NCBI GenBank assembly: GCA_963930645.1
Contig: OZ005648.1
Coordinates: 105,287,167-105,351,166 of the forward strand
Direction of reading: 5' to 3'
Origin: Salticus scenicus
Lineage: Eukaryota > Arthropoda > Arachnida > Araneae > Salticidae
Length of the DNA: 64,000 nt
The translations under genes and the position numbers were made by a program. Within the stretch, counting starts at the first letter, position 1, and each line of letters begins with the position of its first letter. Below, one piece after another: positions 45,980 through 56,081 of the stretch. The notes under the pieces are model-generated. The model saw only the letters and a program-made list of their open reading frames with translations. It was not told the DNA's origin and searched no databases.

Positions 45980-46200
45980 AACGCACCGGACCCATTATGT
46001 CGGCTCATTGTTGTCCAAATATGACGACTAGATGGTTATGAACGTGACCGCTGAAATGAGCAGGGAAGCCACCTTGTTGAAACCCCGCTGTCCGGCGCAT
46101 CGATACAGAAATAACTTTGACCCCAATATTATTTGTACTTTGTTCCTTTTTTCTTGTACAAGTATTATGAAATGAATTTTCATTCATGTGGCGCCTTTTC
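45980..46200. repeat. GC-richer dispersed repeat, partner of 19,146-19,345
   Basis: Less degraded than the partner. CTGAAATGAGCAGGGAAGCC and CCCGCTGTCCGGCGCATCGA stand out from the AT-rich surroundings. The 60-codon minus-strand frame (46,005-46,187) is not shared with the partner. Confidence 0.45.
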
Positions 46201-46218
46201 CTGTCTTATGATTCTTTG

Positions 46219-46545
46219 TACAGTCGGGGGAAAAAAAATCGCAGCACTCGCTGTAAATTCATTATTAATTGACGCAGAAAAATTTAATAGACACCATTCA
46301 ACAGGAAATTAAATGCACTTTTTGAAAATGTTATCGAATTTTGAATTAGGGGTTATCTACATATTGAAATGAGCGCTAACTTTGATTATTTTCAATAGCA
46401 ACACCCAATTTTGACTTCATATTCGATTTTCTGAGAGTCTGGCAGTGCGGAAAACTATACTGTGTGTATACTTTATCTTTAGTATTTATGGAGTTATAAT
46501 AAAAAATGTGTTAGGGGATTATCTGTAAATGTAGAAAAATAAAAT
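46219..46545 (-). mobile_element. TACAGTC-family element, copy iv
   Basis: Begins TACAGTCGGGGG plus an A-run; GGGGTTATCTACATATTGAA and ATGTGTTAGGGGATTATCTG are family blocks in reverse orientation. Confidence 0.5.
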
Positions 46546-46942
46546 TAAGATCCTATAAGAAAAAGACAAAATTTTAATGTTTTACACCGGGAATCATTTA
46601 GGAAAAAAATAATTATAAAAAATAATAAAAAGATTGACCTTTTTTTAGTTCCTTAATCTATATATTAATTTGAAACATGTTTTTGTCTGTCACCACTACA
46701 TTGAGAGAACTACATGGTGTAAAAATTTGGTTGAGGTGTCTAAAAAAAGGTTTTGGTCTGTAGATGTGCTATGAGAAGAGAAAAATAAAAAAAAAGTCGA
46801 ATGGTTTCCCCCCGGGTTAAAAACACGTTTACGAGCTTAACTAAGCTTCAAATTACTTCACGGTGAAGAAATTGTACATATGGGGACTAGAGTCGAATAC
46901 TAACTAATCACTTTCTGCGAATTTGGAATTTTCGATTTTAAA

Positions 46943-46989
46943 GGGGGGGGGAAAGGGGGAAAGTAGATTTTGAGGGGGGGAGAGGAGGG
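46943..46989 (+). other. G-quadruplex-prone purine tract
   Basis: Runs of nine, five and seven or more G's followed by GAGGAGGG within 47 bases. Confidence 0.7.
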
Positions 46990-47044
46990 AAATTAGTTTG
47001 AGAGGGAAATCCGTTCTAGACCCAGGCATGTAGCACCTCATTTT

Positions 47045-47640
47045 AAAGGTCTCGAAATTTCATGATGACTGGGGATGTTTGCATACGATATAGTGCGACC
47101 CCTGGTGGTGAAAAATGGAACTAGGTGATTTTGCTGCAGACCCTATCATGTTACATCTTATTTTAAAGGTCTTGGTATTTCCTGACCGATGGTGATGTCC
47201 GTACAGAACACACTGCGCCCCCTGGCGGTGGAAAGTGCAACTAAAGTATTTTGCAGTTGACACCACCATGTGACACCTTATTTGAAAGGTCTTGGAAATC
47301 CAAGGCGATTGGTGATAGAGGTCTTGAAATTTCATGTTGATAGGGGATATTCGTACACAATATACTGCACCCCTGGTGGTTAAAAATGGAACTAGGTGAT
47401 TTTGCAGTCGACCCTATCATGTTTCACCTTATTTTAAAGGTCTTGGTATTGCCTTACCGTTGGTGTTGTTCGTATAGAACACGCTGTGCCCCATGGCGGT
47501 GGAAAGGGCAACTAAAGGATTTTGCAGTTGACACCACCAGTGACACCTTATTTGAAAAGTCTTGGAAATTCAAGGCGATTGGTGATGTTCGTATACAACA
47601 TACTGCACCCCTTGGTGGAGGAAAGTGAAATTTCCAACGC
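47045..47640. repeat. 120-bp tandem array with a three-unit higher-order pattern
   Basis: Units start at about 47,045, 47,165, 47,285, 47,317, 47,436 and 47,555. Three types alternate: A (TGGTGGTGAAAAATGGAACT), B (CCTGACCGATGGTGATG) and C (GGAAATCCAAGGCGATTGG). The order is A-B-C(cut after 32 bp)-A-B-C. Open frames of 80-91 codons on both strands follow from the 120-bp (3n) period and are not taken as genes. Confidence 0.85.
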
Positions 47641-47664
47641 GTGTGTAGCATGCATGCCTGCTAT

Positions 47665-48680
47665 ACAGTGCAGCAGTCACAGGCAGAGGTAACACGAGTC
47701 AGAGGTTCGCTCGGTTCAAGGTTAATTTTTGAGAAATTTTTCATGTTATTAGCGGCCTGCAGCCTCACGAGGCCGAGTTCCGTTCTGTTTGAAGGTTTTT
47801 TTTTTTTTTTTTTTTGTGTGATGCTTTCATTTAAAAATACAAATTCAAACAAAATCGAGTTAAAGATATAAAACCATACAAATTTAAGGTTCATTTAAGG
47901 TTATTATCATGGGCCCGGTCATTGCCGGGCGGGTTCGTTTGGTTCCAGGTTAATTTTTTGGAATTTTTTTATGTTATTAGTGGCCCGCGTATGTGCTGCC
48001 GCAGGCACCGGGGTCACAAGGCAGAGTTTCGTTCGGATCGAGGTAATTTTTTTTTATTACAGCTGATTATATTTTTCGTGATGCTTTCATTTAAAAATAG
48101 AAATTCAAACTAAATCGAGTTAAAGGTATAAAATCATACAAATTTAAGGTTCATTTAAGGTATTATGGGCCTGGGCAACACCTAGCGGGTTCGTTCGGTT
48201 CCAGGTTAATTTTTGGGATATTTTTATGTTATTAGCGGCCGGCGTATGCGATGCCGCAGGCACCGGGGTCACAAGGCAGAGTTTCGTTTGGTTCGAGGTA
48301 ATTTTTTTTTGTTACAGCTGATTATTTTTTTCGTGATGCTTTCATTTAAAAACAGAAATTCAAACTAAACCGAATTAAAGGTATAAAATCATACAAATTT
48401 AAGGTTCATTTAAGGTATCATGGGCCCGGGCAACACCGAGCGGGTTCGTTGGGTTCCATGTTAATTTTTGGGAATATTTATGTTATTAGCGGCCGGCGTA
48501 TGCGCTACCGAAGGCACCAAGGTCACAAGGCAGAGTTTCGTTCGGTTCGAGGTAATTTTTTTGGTTACAGCTGATTATTTTTTCAGGATGCTTTTATTTA
48601 AAAATAGAAATTCAAACGACATTGAGTTAAAGATGTAAAACCATACAAATTTAAGGTTCATTTAAGGTTATTACCTTGGG
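47665..48680. repeat. ~250-bp tandem array, four units
   Basis: Each unit has GGGTTCGTTCGGTTCCAGGT, TTATTAGCGGCC, GGCACCGGGGTCACAAGGCA, TACAGCTGATTATTTTT and ATACAAATTTAAGGTTCATT. Units 2-4 begin at about 47,908, 48,164 and 48,417; the first is 5'-diverged. Confidence 0.85.
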
Positions 48681-48708
48681 CCCGGGAAACGCCGGACGGG
48701 TCAGCTAA

Positions 48709-49382
48709 CATGTAGTCTTAGTATTAAACGAAATAGAAAATGAAAGATAGGAAATGTTTATTTGGAGTCAGTTTGACGTCACATTGACTGTACTTTGTTG
48801 AAAGTGATGTCATATATAGTATTTCTATTTATAAGCATTTTTCTGACTTTCTTTCTTTTTTTTTTTTTAAGTGAAATGTCGTAACGTATATTAGATGTTT
48901 TAACTTGAAATACATTTAAATAATGATGCGATGTTTTTTGAAGCATTACGGTCAATAAAATGATCGTCGAATTCGACGGGTTCCAGATAGTTATTCTGAA
49001 TTCAGTTTCTTAGATTTTTATATACTTCAGTACTGTTTAAATTAATTTTAGGTCTATTTAAATACATTACACTTGCAATTTGTCCAGACTATACTCTTTG
49101 AAAAAAGTGCAATATTTTTCAAGTAAAAGTGCTATTATGGCTGTACTGATCACCAATAAAGCTTAAATTTTCTTTAGTAGGTGAAACATAAAATGTGAAA
49201 TGAATTAATATATATATATGCAATAACGCATAAACTAAATCTTTTCGGATACATTATTGTAAGGGTTCATGAAGTAAATATTAAACAATTTTAATCACAG
49301 TTACCAGTTTTGGGTCAGTTGAAATCTTTGGAACTCTACGTTTCTTTTTATAATTTCTATGAAAATATATTTTCTTAATTAA
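48709..49382. other. Gene-free stretch
   Basis: Nothing recognised beyond a short palindrome GTCGAATTCGAC at 48,965-48,976. Confidence 0.5.
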
Positions 49383-49703
49383 CCCTTTCGCGACTGATGA
49401 CGTAGATTCACGTCATTTGAAAATATGTAGCTCTCTCAGTGGGCGTTTCTTTCGTAATTTGTGTGTTACTTATTTCTTAAGTGTGTACCCAGTGTTCATA
49501 TTTTTGCAATAAGATATACTATGGATAGAAATATATTGATTAGAAAGAATATAAGTATACTGTATATCCATTTGTAATATAATTGTGAATACAGAAAATT
49601 TGTTCTGAATAATTTTATTTCGAGAGAATAACGTCCTTAGGCGGATCTTACTGCCAAAATTACAAAATCCTGCGGTCACAAAAAGTGCGGTCACAAAAGT
49701 ATA
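49383..49703. mobile_element. piggyBac-like MITE, opposite orientation
   Basis: Left TTAA at 49,379-49,382 and end CCCTTTCGCGACTGATGACG. GATTCACGTCATTTGAAAAT follows. The right end carries CCTGCGGTCACAAAAAGTG, duplicated in part (GCGGTCACAAAAGTA), and no clear right TTAA. Read in reverse it matches 2,377-2,678. Confidence 0.6.
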
Positions 49704-50372
49704 TTTATAAAAGTAAAAGTATATTTTAAAAAATGTATAAAGTTAAAATATATGATTAAAATTTTAAAGACTAAAGTATCCTTAAAATAATAATCCTCCC
49801 CTCTACTAAATAAATAAATAAATAAAAATAAAGCAATATATGAAGCAAATAATTAAACCTTTAACTATGATGGTAGTTAAGAAACGATTTTACAAGGCTG
49901 TCTTGCATTCCAACTCCATTCTTTTTTTTTTTTTTTAATTGACTATTTTTACATTTACCTATTTTTCTATTTAAAACATTAAACCCCGCCTATTTAGTTA
50001 TTTTTTTCTTCTAGTGTTCGTTTAAATGATTCAAAATTTATCACCAGTAATCGATAAAGTAAATACCACTTGTGCATATTTTTGTCAACATAAAATAAGG
50101 GGTTTAACGCGAATACTCAATGCCACATTTACTTTTCTTTTCTCTATTGTTTTGTTTTGAAAAACGATGAAAGCGGGGCTTGTCTTCTTTAGAAAACAGG
50201 AGTTCTTGATGCAAACACTAATGTCTAAAAGTCATCATTTTTATTTCATTTCCTTGCGTTTGACGTTGTTGTTATATAATTTGACTCGTATATGAAAAAT
50301 AAACGTATTTTGTTTAATTTTCCTTGTTATTTTTTAAGATTTGATTCGTTATCTCATGCAAAACTTTATAAG
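49704..50372. other. Gene-free stretch
   Basis: AAAT repeats near 49,807-49,832. No gene is recognised. Confidence 0.5.
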
Positions 50373-51009
50373 AGACGGCCCCCTAAACCACTCCAGAAGA
50401 AAGATTTATTTATATCTCGAAAACTAATAACTAGAATGAGCTGCAAATGTGCACACCCATATTTTTCAGCATTAGGATTCCTTTTATGTAAAATTAATAT
50501 AGGTCATAATTCATAATTTTTATGAATATGAATTTATTACTATTTTTCAAAATGAAAAATATTTTTCAGAATCAAAAGTCATGATGGATTGTGTTTGGGT
50601 TTCGTCATTACATCTCGTAAAAAAAAAAAAAAAAAAAAAAAAAAATTATATCGATCGAGTTATTTTTTGTGAAGATATTAATAAAAGTTTGAAATATGAA
50701 TTTAACATTAGCACCTTCAAACTTTGAACGCTTATAACTCTGTGAAAAAATAAATAAAATATACAACCAATATACTTTTTCGCCTTGTCGCGATCCCAGG
50801 AATCCAAATATAAAATAAAAATAGGGAATTATCATTGAAAAAATCAAAGTTGGTGCGCGTTTTAATATGTAGACGACCCCCAATTCAAAATTTAAGTTCA
50901 TTTTCTGAAACTACTCACAATTCTTCGTCGTATGATACCTATCACATTTTTCTACATCTATTAGCAACGAAGTTACGTTGGGGGCTGCGTTTTTTACAAC
51001 CCGACTGTA
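50373..51009 (+). mobile_element. TACAGTC-family element, copy v
   Basis: Starts AGACGGCCCCCTAA and ends CCCGACTGTA at 51,009 after a GGGGGCTGCG block. The CATAATTTTTATGAATATGA and TTTTAATATGTAGACG family blocks are present. Poly-A of about 26 at 50,620-50,645. Confidence 0.55.
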
Positions 51010-51180
51010 CATTATCACGTCCTTAGAAGTATTTCCGACATCGCATTTCAATATGATTCTAAGTAGTTTAGATATACTCTACACTTCCTAGAAGTTCTGA
51101 AGCGTGGTACTGAGACATCTTGTGTGTATATATATATATACAAACAAGAAATGCATAACTTTGTGTGTATATAGTATATG

Positions 51181-51396
51181 TACAGTCGGTAACAAAACTA
51201 TCTGAACACTAGCAACAATCCTATATAAAAGAAGTAGAGTTAATTCTATTTTGTTAAATAAATCCTTCTCGAATCATGTTCTTAGTCAGTCTAAGAACAT
51301 AATTCGACAAGGATTTATTTAACAAAACAGTATTAACTCTACTTTTTTTCCATAGGAATTTTTGCTGGAGTTCATATACTTTTGTTACCGAGTGTA
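51181..51396. mobile_element. Tc1/mariner-type hairpin MITE
   Basis: TACAGTCGGTAACAAAACTA at the left is mirrored by TTTTGTTACCGAGTGTA at the right. The two halves pair almost throughout (GTAGAGTTAAT, TTTTGTTAAATAAATCCTT, ATGTTCTTAG). It is a 216-bp near-complete foldback with TA edges. Non-coding. Confidence 0.8.
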
Positions 51397-51439
51397 TATA
51401 TAAATTACAGCTATATATATTAACATTTTTTAAAAATGT

Positions 51440-54077
51440 ATCCTATTTTCCTTTTTAAGACTTTCCAACAAGGTTAAAAAGTGTTTATGACTTCGGTTTG
51501 TCTCTAACTCCCGTAAATATTTATGGAATTTCTTGAAATTGATATATGTTATTCAAGTTCACTATCGGATGTTCCCTATTGAAACTGAAGTTTATACCTC
51601 TACTGGTTTGTGTACAGAGACCCCCGAAAATATTTCAAAGCATTGTGTTCTATGAGAGGCATTTCTATAAACCATATTTTTATATCTTTACTGTACAAAA
51701 ATCTTAATGAAATTGATATATGTTATAGAAGTTCACTATCGGATGTTCCGTGTTGAAAATGGAGTTTATACCTCTACTGGTTTGTGCACAGGGACCCCGA
51801 AAATATTTCAAAGCATTGTGTTCCATGAGAGGCATTTCTATAAACCATATTTTCATACCCTTACTGTACACAAATCTTAATGAAATTGAAATATGTTATT
51901 CAAGTTCACTATCGGATGTTTCTTGTATAAAATGGAGTAAATACCACCACTGATTTGTGTACAGGGACACACAAAAGTATTCCAAAGCATTGCTTTTCAT
52001 GAGAGATATTTCTATAAACTAAATTTTAATAACTTTACTTTGCACGAAGATTTATGAAAGTGAAATATGTTATTTATATGCACAAAAGAATGCTTTAGAT
52101 AGAATATAGCATGATTAGCATTAGATTTACAGGGTGACACAAAAATATTCAGTTATATAAAGAGGTTATATACTTTAAATATTTACTAAAATTAAACTTT
52201 TGCTTACATTAAGCGTTTTTAACACTTTCTAACATTTTTAACACTTCCCAACAAGGTTGAAAAGTGTTAATGACTTCGGTTTGTCTGTAGTCTGTTCGTC
52301 TGTCTGTCTGTCCGCGCTCTAACTCCCGTAAATATTTGTGGAATTTCTTCAAACTGATATTAGTCAACATTGCGTTCTATGAGAGATATCTATAAATCAA
52401 ATTTTAAAAACTTTACTTTCCACGAAGTTTTAGGAAATTGAAATATGTTATTTATATGCACAAAAGAATGCTGTGCATAGAATATAGCATGATTAGCATT
52501 AGATTTCAAGGGTGACACAAAAGTATTCTGTTATATTAAGAGCTATTAGGAAATGTTTGCAAGAATTCTACTTTAGTTCACATTAAGCGTTTTTAACACT
52601 TTACTTTCTAACATTTTTTTTAAGTGTGAATATGATATCAATTTGTGTATCTGTCCGTCTGCCTGTCTGCCCGCGTTCTAACTCCCGTAAATATTTATGG
52701 AATTTTTTGAAACTGATATATATTATTCAAGTACTCTATTGGATGTTCCCCATTGAAAATGGAGTTTATGTCTCTGCTGGTTTGTGTACAGGGACACCCG
52801 AAAGTATTTCAAAGAATTGTGTTCTATGAGAGGTATTTCTACAAACCATATTTTCATATCTTTTCTATACAATATCTTCATGGAATTAAAATTTGTTATT
52901 CAAATTCACTATTGGATGTTTCCTATATAAAATAGATTACGTACCACCACTAGTTTATGTACAGGGGCACTCAAAAGTACTCCAAAGCATTGCGTTCTTT
53001 GTGAGATATTTCTATAAATCAAATTTTAATAACTTTACTTTCCACGAAGTTTTAGGAAATTGAAATATGTTATTTATATGCACAAAAGAAAGCTTTGAAT
53101 AGAATATAGCATAGTTATCATTAGATTTACAGGGTGACAAAAAATATTTAGTTATATTAAGAGCTATTAATAAAAAATTGCTAGAATTGTACTTTTGTTT
53201 GCATTAAGCGTTTTTGACACTTACTATCATTTTTTTAGTGAGAATATAATTTCAATTTGTGTATCTGTCTGACTGTTCTTCCGTCCGTCTGTCTGTCTCT
53301 CTGTCTGATTTTCTGCCCTTTAATTTCCCTAAATATTTATGGAATTTTTTTAAACCGATATATTTTATTCAAGTTCACTATCGGATGTTCCCCATTGAAA
53401 ATGGAGTGAATACCTCTTCTCGTTTGTGTACAGGGACACTCAAAAGTATCCGAAAGCATTGTGTTCTAAGAGAGGAGTTTCTATTAACCATATTTTAATA
53501 CCTTTAATGTATAGAAACTTTAATGAAATTTAAATATGTTATTCAATTTCCTATCGGATGTTTCCTATGTAAAATAGAATACATTTCTAACTGGTTTGTG
53601 TACAGGGGCACATGAAAGTAATCCAAAGGATTGTGTTGTATGAGAGTTATTTTTATAAACTAAATTTTATTAATTTTATTTTCCACAAAGCTTAATGCAA
53701 ATGAAATATATTATTCGTATGCACAAAAGAGTGCCTTCTATGTGATATAGTATGGTTAGCATTAGATTTACAGGGCCACACAAAAATAATCTGTTACATT
53801 AAGAGCTATTAATACTAATTTGCTGGCACTTTAGTTTACATGAGCGTTTTATCACTTTCTTATGATTTTAGTGAGAATATGTTTTCAATTTGTACATCTG
53901 TCTGTCCGATTGTCTACCTTTCTATCTGTTTTTCTCCGGCTCCTATCATCCGTGAATATTTTGAGAATTTTTAAAAAATGAAACACTCAAGTTCTCTGTG
54001 GAATGTTTCCTAATTAAAATATCATTAATAGGTTCTCTACGACTGGTTTATTTACTGGGACAATAACAACAACAACA

Positions 54078-54111
<34 letters not shown>

Positions 54112-54490
54112 CCAATGTATTACGTTTTAGGACAGAATTTTTTAAAAGTTATATTTAAAAAACTTTCTACTATAAAAAGCATAAAAACATTCACATGTAT
54201 TATTAATATTCTATAATAGTGTTTTGTATAGAATATGATATGATTAACTTTCATATTTAGAGGGGTACAGTAAAATATTCAGAGAGATTAAAAGCTGTAA
54301 TTATAATCTGACGGCTGCATTTACTTTTGCGTTAAGCCTTTTTAACACTTTCCAAAATGCCTAAGAGTAATTTTAAAATCAATTAGTCTATCTGTATGTT
54401 TTTCAGTCCTTCTGTGTGTTGTGTGATAACGGAGGCAAAAAATATTAAAGGTTATTCGATACAGCAACTGCGTACAGTTGGAAAGTGTTA
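51440..54490 (+). repeat. Nested higher-order tandem array
   Basis: A 180-190-bp unit (TATATGTTATTCAAGTTCAC, ATCGGATGTT, GTGTACAGGGAC, AGCATTGTGTTCTATGAGAG) repeats at about 51,540, 51,715, 51,890 and later. It is embedded in a larger unit of about 600 bp that starts with TTTCTAACA and a GTCTGTCTGTC-rich segment (about 52,240, 52,600, 53,230, 53,860, 54,340). Later units have lost one or more inner repeats. Single diverged units also lie at 60,100-60,480 and 61,310-61,900, so it belongs to a dispersed element. Confidence 0.75.
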
Positions 54491-54828
54491 CTAGTCAATG
54501 CGTACTGCATGATTTTTCTTTCTTGTTCTTTTTACTTTCAAATTTAATAAAACTAATAAATAAAAATTGTAGCTATGGCAAAACTTCCATTTAATATCAT
54601 TGAATAATTAAATTATATTTCCTCAATCTTTATTAATTTGTTTTATCTCTTCATTTACTTTTTCTTATTTCAACATTAAACCCAAAACGAAATTATATTT
54701 AAAAATGAACTAAATAATTGATTATAAGATTATAAAGTATCGTTCTAATTAATTAACTACAGAATTTATTTTTATGAAATTTATGGTTACCGAACCAGAA
54801 AATAGCTTATCAGCAAAAAAAAAAAAAA

Positions 54829-54859
<31 letters not shown>

Positions 54860-55210
54860 AAAGGTAAAAAGCATTCTCCAGGAAAGGAAATACTTTTCTC
54901 TTTTTCTTTTTCACAGACTGATACTTTTAAAAACAATTTTTTTTCTATAAAAAGAACATATTTTTTTCTGATAATCATATATATTTTTCATATAATTTAA
55001 AGTATTAAAAATTTAATTCGCATCTTTCTTGTGTGGTCTTTGATTATAATTAATTTGCAATAAATCGGTAGATAAAATTTAAATCTTCTTTTATAAATCT
55101 TAAGAAATCAAAAATATTTAATTTAATTCAACAATAATTTAAATTTAAATTACTTCTGAGTGTTACATTCAATAGTATCATCTAAAGTTCTAGTCGGAAA
55201 TTTGGTTGTC
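54491..55210. repeat. Diverged partner of 21,280-22,030
   Basis: Shares TCATTGAATAATTAAAT, TTCATTTACTTTTTCTTA and TTATGGTTACCGAAC with the earlier segment. AAAT microsatellite at 54,830-54,860. No gene is recognised. Confidence 0.45.
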
Positions 55211-55223
55211 GAGTGTTTAATTT

Positions 55224-55253
55224 GCCCCATCCCCCCACCCCCCTCCTCCACCC
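55224..55253 (-). other. C-rich tract, G-quadruplex-prone on the minus strand
   Basis: CCCCATCCCCCCACCCCCC followed by TCCTCCACCC. Confidence 0.7.
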
Positions 55254-56080
55254 AAAAATTCTTATGCCTTCTTAAATATATTAGTTTTAAATTTTGGCTG
55301 TGCAATTATTTTTAAAAATATTTATCTAAAAACTAATGTTTAAATATATATATATATATTAATTTATTGCCCTAAAAGGTTATTTAATAACAGTTATGCA
55401 AGTGTATAGTACTTACAAAACTTTGAGTAAACACCATAAAATGAAAAAAAAAAACTCGCAACAATTGTTTCGGTTCGAAAGAGCACACGACCCTTTGTCA
55501 GGTGAACAAAGTAGGCACGAGCACAACATTTAAAGCGATATGTTTTGTATTATTTTGCAACGCCAGTTCTGTGGTTCTTTCTTATTAATTATGCAAGTGT
55601 ATATTAGCAGACATTAGCTCTCTATATCCCAATTAGATATATTGTAATTCCCTTTGTACCACGAATCAGCTAAATTAATGGCCCTTGACCTTAAAATTTT
55701 CTGCAATTTGCACGTCTTGTCTAATGCTACATAACACGTTTTAATTACCATTCTACAAAAAATCACTTTTGTCCCATAAAAGTCTGTATTTTAACAGTAA
55801 AATATATTGCAAAATAAATAAATAAATATAAAAATAAAAATAATTGGTAGAACTAAAAATATAAATCCGTATTACAAATAAAAAAAAAATTTATATACAT
55901 TAACTATTTCGTTAAATACTCTGAATAATATTTGCAATTTCAATGATTGTAAGCGTAATTTGATTGCACTGTAATAACATATTTATAATTTCCCCAACTA
56001 TGACAGTATTAAATATAAGTAAATGAAGAAGTATTACAAAGCTATGCAAAAAATAAACTTTCACATTAATATATATATAT
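55254..56080. other. Gene-free stretch
   Basis: About 55,455-55,505 (CGAAAGAGCACACGACCC, CTTTGTCAGGTGAAC) differs in composition from the host and looks like a transposable element fragment. I could not place it. Confidence 0.4.
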
Positions 56081-56081
56081 A

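Larger units (their letters stand above)
46657..48708 (+). mobile_element. Helitron-like element carrying two satellites
   Basis: Starts A|TCTATATATTAATTTGAA, a Helitron-type TC start after an A. Ends CGGGTCAG-CTAA after a GC-rich hairpin region CCCGGGAAACGCCGGACGGG. The base after CTAA is C instead of the usual T. No Rep/helicase is present. The interior is a purine-rich block (46,943-46,989), then a 120-bp array, then a 250-bp array whose units each contain a copy of the terminal GGGCCCGG hairpin region. Confidence 0.55.

Noticed and set aside
47060..47628. Open frames of 91 and 80 codons on opposite strands
   Set aside because: The satellite period of 120 bp is a multiple of three, so a frame open in one unit stays open in the next on both strands.
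50608..50901. 97-codon minus-strand frame
   Set aside because: It lies in a TACAGTC-family element with a poly-A run; the other copies of the family do not keep the frame.
55440..55540. Hammerhead-ribozyme-like or Penelope-type terminal motif (CCTGACAAAGGGTCG on the minus strand)
   Set aside because: The conserved CTGATGA...GAAA core is not present in the right form, and no element body was recognised nearby.
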